Part shown: in pieces, positions 1 through 5,779 of the stretch
Numbering within the stretch: position 1 is the stretch's first letter
How the letters are laid out: each line of letters starts with the position of its first letter
From: Pseudomonadota bacterium
GTDB taxonomy: Bacteria; Pseudomonadota; Alphaproteobacteria; Micropepsales; Micropepsaceae
Assembly (NCBI GenBank): GCA_025360685.1
Contig: JANYBR010000501.1
Span: 1 to 7,831 of the forward strand
Direction of reading: 5' to 3'
Length of the DNA stretch: 7,831 nucleotides
Notes under the pieces: model-generated
Seen by the model: only the letters and a program-made list of their open reading frames with translations
Database searches by the model: none
Told to the model about the DNA's origin: nothing
Position numbers and translations under genes: made by a program

Positions 1-527
1 CCATTGTCGCGCAGCAGAGTCAGAGCGCGCCCGACGATTGTGTCGTCGGACTCGTGCTTCTTCCATGGCACTTCATGGTTGGCGTAAGCCGAGCGATAGC
101 CTGTCTTGCTCGACCATCGGCCGATGAAATTCAGCGCGGCGGTGCGTACACCCTGACGCTCCGCCGCGTCCCACATCGTCTCGCAGCCCGTGCGCCAGGC
201 CCCGTCGCCGTCGTCCACATCATCGCCGCCGAAACGGCCGATTTTCGGATCGATGAAGGCATTCGACACGATGCCGTGGTGTTCGGGCCAGCAGCCGGTC
301 TCGAAGGTCGTATGATTTATGAGCGAGATTGTCGGAAAGGCCGGCACCAAGTGCCGCGACCAGGCGCCCTCTTGCCTCAGCCGGTCCAAATTCGGCGTCG
401 GATGCGCCGCATCCAGCTCGGCCGGAGAAAAGCCGTCGAACAGCACGACGATTACCGTTCGCTCAGTGGCCCACGCCGGCGATGCGGCGAGCAACAGTGC
501 AAAAATGAAACCAAAATACCGTCTCAC
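1..527 (-). CDS. Type I phosphodiesterase / nucleotide pyrophosphatase, secreted, C-terminus cut by window edge
   Basis: The first 175 residues of an alkaline-phosphatase-superfamily hydrolase of the nucleotide pyrophosphatase/phosphodiesterase (NPP) group are visible; the rest lies beyond the left edge. The start is GTG at 527, preceded by a GGGGGA-type ribosome binding site; no ATG lies in frame near it. Residues 1-20 form a clean signal peptide ending in AWA, so the enzyme should act in the periplasm or outside the cell. The mature part opens with VIVVLFDGFSP, whose Asp31 is the expected first metal ligand. TPNLDRL (about 44-50) follows, then FPTISLINH (64-72) and ETGCWPEHHGI (76-86), the active-site and HG motifs of the family. 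The usual catalytic Thr is replaced by Ser68. NPP enzymes cleave phosphodiester or pyrophosphate bonds; the substrate here is unknown. A hairpin separates it from the upstream thiolase, so it may have its own promoter. Confidence 0.85.
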   Translation of the reverse strand, partial: MRRYFGFIFALLLAASPAWATERTVIVVLFDGFSPAELDAAHPTPNLDRLRQEGAWSRHLVPAFPTISLINHTTFETGCWPEHHGIVSNAFIDPKIGRFGGDDVDDGDGAWRTGCETMWDAAERQGVRTAALNFIGRWSSKTGYRSAYANHEVPWKKHESDDTIVGRALTLLRDN

Positions 528-546
528 GACTTCCCCCAAATTGAAA

Positions 547-571
547 CGCGGCAGAGACTATCTCTGCCGCG
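547..571 (-). terminator. Hairpin after the thiolase gene, probable terminator
   Basis: An 11-bp perfect stem (547-557 with 561-571) with a 3-nt loop lies 29 nt beyond the thiolase stop codon. On the minus strand it is followed by a mixed T-rich stretch (TTTCAATTT) rather than a clean U-tract. It probably ends the aldo/keto reductase-DUF35-thiolase transcript. Its position 19 nt before the GTG of the phosphodiesterase also allows a role in the leader of that gene. Confidence 0.5.
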
Positions 572-600
572 CCCACTTGTCTGCGAAATGCAATAGCGGC

Positions 601-1749
601 CTACTGAACCTTCTCCAGAATGTGCACCGCGCAAGCACTTCCGGCGCCCACCACATGGGTCAGGCCGATGCGCGCGCCGTCGACCTGGCGGTTTCCCGCC
701 TCGCCGCGAAGGTGCGTTGTCACCTCATAGATGTTGGCGATACCGGTGGCGCCCAGCGGGTGACCTTTCGAGAGCAAGCCGCCGGAAACATTCACAGGGA
801 TCCGTCCACCGAGTTGCGTTGCGCCGGAGTCGATCATCCGCCCGGCATCGCCGTCCTTGCACAGGCCGAGATTTTCATAGTGCACGATCTCGGCGGTGGC
901 GAAGCAGTCATGCAATTCGATCAGGTCGACATCGTCGGGCCCAAGGGCGGCCATTTCATAAGCAGTCTTGGCCGCTAGTCGCGTGACGGCGTTAAAGTCC
1001 ATCATGGCGATATTGCGCGACGTGTAGGGATCGCTCGAAAGCGCCGACGCACGAACCTTCACCGCGCGGCCCATCAGGCCCAGTTCCTTGGCCTTCTTCT
1101 CGGAACAGAGAACTGCTGCTGCCGATCCGTCGACGTTCACCGAGCACATCAGCTTGGTGTTGGGATAGGAGATCATCTCCGCGCCCATCACTTCTTCCAA
1201 CGGCGTTTCCTTCTGGTACATCGCCTTTGGATTCAAGGTCGAGTGATGATGGTTCTTCACCGAAACCTTCGCAAACTGTTCAAAGGTCGTGCCGTACTTG
1301 CGTGTGTGCTCGAGCCCGACATGCGCGAACACGCTCGGCATCGTGCCGGAACCCAGCAATCCCTCGGTCGGGATGCCCTTGCCGCCACCGGCGCCGCCGA
1401 GCAGTCCACTGCCCATCTGCTCGCATCCGACGCACAGCACGATGTCGTAGACGCCCGCCTTGATGGCCATCCAGCCTTCGCGGAACGCGGTTGCGCCCGT
1501 GGCGCAGGCGTTTGCCGTATTCACGACCGGAATGCCCGTCTGGCCGATCTCGCGCAGAATGCGCTGGCCGACACCGCCCGAAGCCTCGAACAGGTTTCCG
1601 CTGTACAGAGCCTGCATGTCCTGGATCGTCAGTCCGCAGTCGTCCAGCGCCATCAGCGCGGCCTGCGCGCCCAGTTCGGGCACGGTGCGTTCGGGAAACC
1701 GCCCGAACTTGATCATGTCGGTTCCTACGACATAGACGTCGTTGCTCAT
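601..1749 (-). CDS. SCP2-type thiolase (acetyl-CoA acetyltransferase / lipid-transfer protein family)
   Basis: A 382-residue thiolase-fold enzyme of full family length, predicted to be cytoplasmic. The nucleophilic Cys82 sits in NTANACATGATAF. HDCF (280-283) is the signature of the SCP2-thiolase branch, replacing the NEAF-type motif of classical thiolases. GGLLSKGHPLGATG (323-336) carries His330. The C-terminal loop VVGAGSACAVHIL (367-378) takes the place of the classical CxG motif. With Cys82, His280, Cys282 and His330 all present, thiolysis or Claisen condensation of acyl-CoA is plausible. The start is ATG at 1749 with the site AAGGAG, which overlaps the stop codon of the DUF35 gene, so the two are probably translationally coupled. 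DUF35 proteins commonly partner such thiolases. The substrate is not determined; branched acyl-CoA, steroid side chain or aromatic acyl-CoA are candidates. Confidence 0.92.
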   Translation of the reverse strand: MSNDVYVVGTDMIKFGRFPERTVPELGAQAALMALDDCGLTIQDMQALYSGNLFEASGGVGQRILREIGQTGIPVVNTANACATGATAFREGWMAIKAGVYDIVLCVGCEQMGSGLLGGAGGGKGIPTEGLLGSGTMPSVFAHVGLEHTRKYGTTFEQFAKVSVKNHHHSTLNPKAMYQKETPLEEVMGAEMISYPNTKLMCSVNVDGSAAAVLCSEKKAKELGLMGRAVKVRASALSSDPYTSRNIAMMDFNAVTRLAAKTAYEMAALGPDDVDLIELHDCFATAEIVHYENLGLCKDGDAGRMIDSGATQLGGRIPVNVSGGLLSKGHPLGATGIANIYEVTTHLRGEAGNRQVDGARIGLTHVVGAGSACAVHILEKVQ

Positions 1750-1759
1750 CGTGTTCTCC

Positions 1760-2200
1760 TTAGGACCTGGGTTCGAAGAAATAGGCTAGATAGGAATTTC
1801 CGTCCTTGTCCTTCTGTGGCACCTGACGGATGACGATATTCACCGGCAGGTCGAACTTTATCTTTTCCGGTACGGGTTCGACGCCGAGCAGATTTCCCTT
1901 CAACGTACCGCCACCGTCGATGTCGACGATCGCCGAGATGAACGGCACAGGCACGCCGGGAAAATTCCGGTACACAACCGTGTAGTTGTAGAGTTTTCCC
2001 GTTGTGCCGAGCTTGACGTGCTGCATGGTCTTGCGGGCGCCGCACTTGCCGCAGACTTCGCGCGAGCCGGCGACGACTTCGCCGCATTTTCCGCACTTCG
2101 AGCCGGCAAGATAGGGCTCGCCCTCCTTGGGAATTACAAGAAATGGTACCGCGCCCTTGGTGGTCGGTGCGGGTTTGACTGCGGCGCCTGCGGCTGACAT
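1760..2200 (-). CDS. DUF35 zinc-ribbon / OB-fold protein, thiolase partner
   Basis: A 146-residue protein with the two-part DUF35 layout. Residues 36-53 form a rubredoxin-like zinc ribbon with Cys36, Cys39, Cys50 and Cys53 (KCGKCG and VCGKCG). An OB-fold follows, with the family pattern LYNYTVVYRNFPG and PFISAIVDIDGGGTLKGNL. Members bind acyl-CoA and form complexes with thiolase-fold or MaoC-type enzymes (for example ChsH2 with Ltp2 in steroid degradation). Here the partner is almost certainly the thiolase that starts 10 nt downstream. I chose ATG at 2200 because AGGGAG lies 8 nt before it. A TTG at 2206 is in frame but only 2 nt from that site, so it is unlikely. The protein has no signal peptide or membrane segment. 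Confidence 0.9.
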   Translation of the reverse strand: MSAAGAAVKPAPTTKGAVPFLVIPKEGEPYLAGSKCGKCGEVVAGSREVCGKCGARKTMQHVKLGTTGKLYNYTVVYRNFPGVPVPFISAIVDIDGGGTLKGNLLGVEPVPEKIKFDLPVNIVIRQVPQKDKDGNSYLAYFFEPRS

Positions 2201-2234
2201 GACCAAGTCTCCCTGAATTGTGCGGCAGCAAACA

Positions 2235-2253
2235 GCGCCGCGCTGTGCGGCGC
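2235..2253 (-). other. GC-only hairpin between aldo/keto reductase and DUF35 genes
   Basis: A 7-bp perfect stem (GCGCCGC with GCGGCGC) with a 5-nt loop sits in the 103-nt gap between the two genes. On the minus strand it is followed by TGTTTG, too weak for a confident intrinsic terminator. It may attenuate read-through or be a processing point. An alternative stem, ACAGCG with CGCTGT, overlaps it. Confidence 0.3.
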
Positions 2254-2303
2254 AAGTCCGTTCGGTTTATTCCCCTAGGGAAGGGCGAATTGGTCGTTAC
2301 AAA

Positions 2304-3257
2304 TCAGGCGCGCCTTGGCAGCGCCTCCGCCACAATCGCTTCAGCTCTGGCAAAAAGCGACTGATCGACCTTCGCGCCGCTGGCCTTGGCATTCTCATCA
2401 AGCTGTTCGGGGCGGCTGGCACCGACGATGGCTGAGGCCACATTCGGCTCGCGCAGCACCCAGGCGAGTGCGAACTGACCCATGGTCAGGCCTGCCTCTT
2501 TAGCGATTGGCTTCAACTTTTGCACAGCCTCGAGAACGGGCTTTTCCATCCAGCGCGTGATTGCGCCACCCATATTGTCTGATGTCGCTCGCGTCCCGGG
2601 AGGCGGCGACGCGTTGGGGTCGTATTTGCCAGTCAGCACGCCCTGTGCCAGCGGCGACCAGACAATCTGTGAAATACCGTTGCGCGAACAGATCGGAATG
2701 ACTTTCGCCTCGGGACGCCGCCACAGCAAGGAGTATTGCGGCTGGCTGGAGACAAAGCGTTCTACAGTCGCCATAGCGATCGCGTCTTCGATGTTCTGCG
2801 GCGACCATTCTGAGAATCCAAGATAGCGGACCTTGCCGCTCTTCACCGCGCGGGTCAGCGCTTCCATCGTTTCGGCAAGCGGAGTGTTCGTATCGTAACG
2901 GTGGCATTGATACAGATCGACGAAATCGGTTCGCAGGCGCTTGAGCGAGGCATCAAGCTGCTTTTCGATCTGCACGCGTGACAGACCTTGATTGCCGTCC
3001 CCCATGTCTCCGAACGCTTTGGTTGCCAGCACATAGGTGTTGCGCGGTCGGCTGGCCAGCGCCTCGCCGAGCACGCTCTCCGCCGCGCCGCGCCCATACA
3101 CGTTGGCCGTGTCAATGAAATTGATGCCCAATTCGAACGCCCGGTTCACGCAGGCAACGGCCTTTTCCTTCTCGACCCCGACCCCGTAGGTGAGCCAGGA
3201 ACCCAGCGAAATCTCCGAGACATTCAAGTCGCTTGCACCCAGCTTGCGGTATTTCAT
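2304..3257 (-). CDS. Aldo/keto reductase, NADPH-dependent
   Basis: A 317-residue (alpha/beta)8-barrel oxidoreductase. The catalytic tetrad is complete: Asp49 in FIDTANVYG, Tyr54, Lys80 in LATKAF and His119 in DLYQCHR. RYLGFSEWSPQ and WSPLAQGVLTGKY are typical of the potassium-channel beta-subunit-like and YghZ-like AKR branch. The C-terminal AIVGASRPEQL segment matches the cofactor-binding end of the family. It reduces aldehydes or ketones with NADPH; the substrate is unknown. An in-frame GTG at 3269 exists, but the site GGAGG lies between it and ATG 3257, so the ATG is the start. It is the first gene of a minus-strand group with the DUF35 and thiolase genes (103-nt gap) and is divergent from an MDR reductase. 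Confidence 0.9.
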   Translation of the reverse strand: MKYRKLGASDLNVSEISLGSWLTYGVGVEKEKAVACVNRAFELGINFIDTANVYGRGAAESVLGEALASRPRNTYVLATKAFGDMGDGNQGLSRVQIEKQLDASLKRLRTDFVDLYQCHRYDTNTPLAETMEALTRAVKSGKVRYLGFSEWSPQNIEDAIAMATVERFVSSQPQYSLLWRRPEAKVIPICSRNGISQIVWSPLAQGVLTGKYDPNASPPPGTRATSDNMGGAITRWMEKPVLEAVQKLKPIAKEAGLTMGQFALAWVLREPNVASAIVGASRPEQLDENAKASGAKVDQSLFARAEAIVAEALPRRA

Positions 3258-3280
3258 GGCGTCCTCCACTTTTCTGTTTC

Positions 3281-3310
3281 AGGATCGGAAATTGCGGACA
3301 GCAAAGTCAA
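3281..3310 (-). promoter_or_regulatory. Possible sigma70-type promoter for the aldo/keto reductase gene
   Basis: In the 80-nt divergent spacer, a TTGACT -35 element (3305-3310) lies 18 nt from GATCCT (3281-3286), a poor -10 match. The -35 is strong and the -10 weak, so this is tentative. The spacer must also hold the promoter for the plus-strand MDR gene, for which I see no convincing elements. Confidence 0.3.
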
Positions 3311-3337
3311 CGCAAGAGCCGGATCGGGAGACGACGT

Positions 3338-4333
3338 ATGACCATGAATAAGCAATGGATATATGCGAGCAAACCCAATGCCCAAGTGAGCCCCACCAAT
3401 TTCAGCCTCCAGGAAGCGGCAATGCCGCAGCCAAAGGAGGGCGAAGTTTTGGTCCGAACGACCTTGCTATCGCTCGATCCGGCAAGCCGCGCCTGGATGA
3501 TCGGGCCCACCTATCGACCCATGCTCAATCCTGGTGAGGTCATGGCCGGATGGGGGATCGGCGAAGTCGTGGTGTCGAACGCCAGGAATTTCGAACCTGG
3601 CGATCTTGTGAGCGGCGACTATGGCTGGCAGCAATATGCCGCCCTGCCCGCGCGCACGCTCACCAAGCACGACAAGCGTCACAAGCCCGAGCACATCCTT
3701 GGTGCGCTCGGCATCACGGGCCTCACCGCCTATTTTGGTTTGCTCGAGGTCGGTAGGCCACGTCCCGGCGAAACGGTCCTGGTCTCCGGCGCGGCCGGCG
3801 CGGTCGGAACTATCGCGGGCCAGATCGCCAAGCTGATGGGCTGCCGTGTGGTCGGGACCACGAGCAGTGCGGACAAATGCAAATGGCTGGTGAGCGAACT
3901 CGGTTTCGATGCGGCTGTCGACTACAAGTCCGGCAATCTGCACAAGGCCATCAAGGAGGCTTGCCCGAACGGTGTGGACGTTTATTTCGACAACACAGGG
4001 GGCGAAGTCCTCGCCGCGGCCTTGTCGCGCATGAACGTCTGGGGCCGTGTTGCCTGCTGCGGCGCAATCTCCAACTACGACACGGCCACTCCGACGCCTG
4101 GGCCTGCCGGCGTGCCGGGCTTGCTGGTAACCAAGCGCATCCGGATGGAAGGCTTCATCGTGTCCGATTTCTACAATCGCAAACGCGAGGCGGACACTGC
4201 GCTGGCGAAGTGGGTCACCGAAGGCAAGATCAAGGCCGCGGTGGACGTGGTTGAAGGCTTCGACAAGATGCCGTCCGCGCTCGCCGGAATGTTCGCAGGC
4301 CAGAACCGCGGCAAGCTGATGGTGCGGGTCTGA
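3338..4333 (+). CDS. NADP-dependent MDR oxidoreductase, CurA/PTGR (alkenal/one reductase) type
   Basis: A 331-residue zinc-independent medium-chain dehydrogenase/reductase. Residues about 1-125 form the GroES-like catalytic domain, with LLSLDPASRAWM (43-54), GEVMAGWGIGEVV (66-78) and GDLVSGDYGW (88-97). The Rossmann domain opens with LTAYFGL (129-135) and VLVSGAAGAVG (147-157), then VDVYFDNTGGE (213-223) and CCGAISNYD. The protein ends in GKLMVRV. Cysteine ligands for structural or catalytic zinc are absent, as expected. Relatives reduce the C=C bond of enals and enones (curcumin reductase CurA, prostaglandin reductase). ATG 3338 has GGGAG 7 nt upstream; an ATG at 3344 is possible. Earlier in-frame codons would run into the divergent gene. 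The next gene starts 4 nt after the stop, suggesting one transcript of three genes. Confidence 0.9.
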   Translation: MTMNKQWIYASKPNAQVSPTNFSLQEAAMPQPKEGEVLVRTTLLSLDPASRAWMIGPTYRPMLNPGEVMAGWGIGEVVVSNARNFEPGDLVSGDYGWQQYAALPARTLTKHDKRHKPEHILGALGITGLTAYFGLLEVGRPRPGETVLVSGAAGAVGTIAGQIAKLMGCRVVGTTSSADKCKWLVSELGFDAAVDYKSGNLHKAIKEACPNGVDVYFDNTGGEVLAAALSRMNVWGRVACCGAISNYDTATPTPGPAGVPGLLVTKRIRMEGFIVSDFYNRKREADTALAKWVTEGKIKAAVDVVEGFDKMPSALAGMFAGQNRGKLMVRV

Positions 4334-4337
4334 CCAA

Positions 4338-5075
4338 GTGAACGTACCGTTCGTCCTCTTCGGCGGACCACATCTGATTGCCTTGGTTTCGGCGTTCGTG
4401 CTTCCCGTCGCGGCGGCGGCGGCAATTCGGCCACGCGCGCATCGAGACTTCGACCGGATTTTGCGCTGGTCGTTCGCCGCGCTGATGATCGCAAACTGGT
4501 GCGCCTGGATGTTTCTGCTCTACGAAAAACGCTGGCTCGGGCCTGGCAACGAATTGCCGCTGAACTTGTGCGACTGGGCGACAGTTGCCACCGTGGCTAC
4601 TCTCATTTATCCCAATCAGCGGACATACGAGCTTTCCTACTTCTGGGCGCTCGCCGGCACACTGCAGGGCATGATGACCCCGGATGTCATCTACGATTTT
4701 CCGGATATCGAATTTGTTCTCTTCTTCGTCTTCCACGGAGGCATTATAGCCGCCGTGCTCTACATGACATTCGGCCTTGGCTGGCGCCCCTATCCCGCTT
4801 CACTTCCGCGTGTCATCGGGTGGTCGCTGTTCTACGCGGCCATCGCCGGCTTTTTCGACTGGATTCTTGGCGCGAACTACGCCTTCCTCCGCGCCAAGCC
4901 ACCGTTCGCGACGATATTCGATTTCATGCCCGACTGGCCCTGGTATATTCCGCTCCTCGTCGGCCTGGGACTGTTGTCGACGGCGGTCTACTATGCACCG
5001 TTCTTTTTATGGGACCGGAGGCGAAGCGGTTCGCCAGACCGCGAAAGGCAATCGCAGCCGGTCGGATTCACATGA
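4338..5075 (+). CDS. YwaF/TIGR02206-family integral membrane protein
   Basis: A 245-residue protein with about seven hydrophobic helices at roughly 12-30, 43-62, 80-91, 99-115, 125-147, 158-180 and 202-224. It carries the family landmarks FGGPHLIAL near the N-terminus, LPLNLCDW (73-80), YFWALAGTLQGMMTPD (101-116), FFVFHGGII (129-137) and LGANYAFLRAKPP (177-189). I recognise these as the YwaF / TMEM164-like group, inner-membrane proteins of unknown biochemical role; human TMEM164 has been linked to acyl transfer on ether phospholipids. The start is GTG 4338, 4 nt after the MDR stop. No strong ribosome binding site is visible, so expression probably relies on coupling. The last 4 nt (ATGA) overlap the start of the GNAT gene. 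The C-terminal tail after 226 is polar and basic, consistent with a cytoplasmic end. Confidence 0.85.
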   Translation: MNVPFVLFGGPHLIALVSAFVLPVAAAAAIRPRAHRDFDRILRWSFAALMIANWCAWMFLLYEKRWLGPGNELPLNLCDWATVATVATLIYPNQRTYELSYFWALAGTLQGMMTPDVIYDFPDIEFVLFFVFHGGIIAAVLYMTFGLGWRPYPASLPRVIGWSLFYAAIAGFFDWILGANYAFLRAKPPFATIFDFMPDWPWYIPLLVGLGLLSTAVYYAPFFLWDRRRSGSPDRERQSQPVGFT

Positions 5076-5341
5076 GCGTTACGGACAACACTTACCTGCA
5101 TCGCTTTGAGCTCGAAGAAAAAGGCTTGGTCGCGTTCGCCAACTACCGCCGCGTCGGTGAGCACGTGATTATCCCGCATGTCGAAGCACCGCTCGCGCTG
5201 CGCGGAGCGGGAACCGCTGGACGCCTGATGCGAGGAATAGTGGAGAAGGCCCGCGCCGAAGGGCTCAAGATCACTCCGACCTGCACCTATGCCGCAATCT
5301 GGTTTCGCCGGCACAAGGAATCGGCCGACGTTCTTGCCTAG
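5072..5341 (+). CDS. YjdJ-type minimal GNAT N-acetyltransferase domain protein
   Basis: An 89-residue protein that is essentially a single short GNAT core. RFELEEKGLVAFANYRR (11-27) and HVIIPHVEAPLALRG (31-45) form the opening beta strands. RGAGTAGRLMRGIVEKA (44-60) is the acetyl-CoA pyrophosphate-binding loop and helix. KITPTCTYAAIWFRRH (66-81) ends the domain and contains the Cys and His typical of this subfamily. Members are believed to bind acetyl-CoA, but substrates are mostly unknown. ATG 5072 overlaps the preceding stop as ATGA, a classic sign of translational coupling. The reading frame stays open upstream to 4499, but that part is the out-of-frame shadow of the membrane protein. Confidence 0.88.
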   Translation: MSVTDNTYLHRFELEEKGLVAFANYRRVGEHVIIPHVEAPLALRGAGTAGRLMRGIVEKARAEGLKITPTCTYAAIWFRRHKESADVLA

Positions 5342-5779
5342 CTTCTACCGGTGCTCCTTGGCACAAAGGGTTTGTGCCATCGCGTGGCACCCGTCCGATT
5401 CAGCCGACGCTTCTGTCGACGCGTACCTTCGCGCCAAACGCCGAAGCAGACGATGTGGTTGGTACCCATTTCGCAGCGCCGCCATTCTGTAAGAAGGATA
5501 TTCGCGATTCCGCGCCGAGAACGCTGCAAGACAAGGTGCGCGGCGTTGTGCAGCCTTACACCGGGACGCTCCTGTTGCACCGCGCGCGCATTGCGGAATT
5601 CGATTTGATCGCGATCATCATGCGCAGCCATGTCCGCCCCCCGGCGCCGCGAATCACCTGCGGCATCAAGAAGAGTCTGCCCTCTGGACGAGAACCGCAA
5701 AGGCAGCCGACATCAGAACGGAAAGTTCGTATCGAGTCCGACCTCACAATCGGCCAGTGTGAACTCTGGCCCGGGCGAG
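5342..5779. other. 438-nt convergent intergenic region without a convincing gene
   Basis: The region lies between the GNAT stop and the stop of the minus-strand MDR gene. It holds the two-tier hairpin at 5350-5391, a 12-nt palindrome (TGATCGCGATCA, 5606-5617) and a 9-nt direct repeat (TATCGAGTC at 5730-5738 and 5781-5789). Open frames exist on both strands, including a plus-strand frame from a GTG at 5374 and a minus-strand frame over 5338-5700. None has a ribosome binding site, a recognisable domain or clearly coding third-position composition. A decayed gene is possible but not shown. Confidence 0.5.
5350..5391 (+). terminator. Two-tier hairpin after the GNAT gene, probable transcription end
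   Basis: The inner stem is a perfect 9-bp repeat (TGGCACAAA at 5359-5367, TTTGTGCCA at 5371-5379) around a GGG loop. An outer stem pairs GGTGC (5350-5354) with GCACC (5387-5391). It begins 9 nt after the GNAT stop. No U-run follows on either strand, so it could be a terminator, a bidirectional barrier between the convergent genes or an RNA-stabilising end. Confidence 0.5.

Noticed and set aside
54..596. 180-residue plus-strand open frame
   Set aside because: It is the antisense shadow of the phosphodiesterase gene, whose signal peptide and active-site motifs are clear on the minus strand.
1243..1833. 196-residue plus-strand open frame over the thiolase
   Set aside because: Antisense shadow; the minus-strand thiolase has complete catalytic motifs.
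3233..3337. N-terminal extension of the first MDR reductase
   Set aside because: It would overlap the start and ribosome site of the divergent aldo/keto reductase, the extra residues do not match the family, and ATG 3338 has a good ribosome binding site.
4499..5071. Long plus-strand frame leading in frame into the GNAT gene
   Set aside because: This part overlaps the membrane protein gene in another frame, reads as arginine-rich shadow sequence, and the GNAT domain begins exactly at the ATGA overlap.
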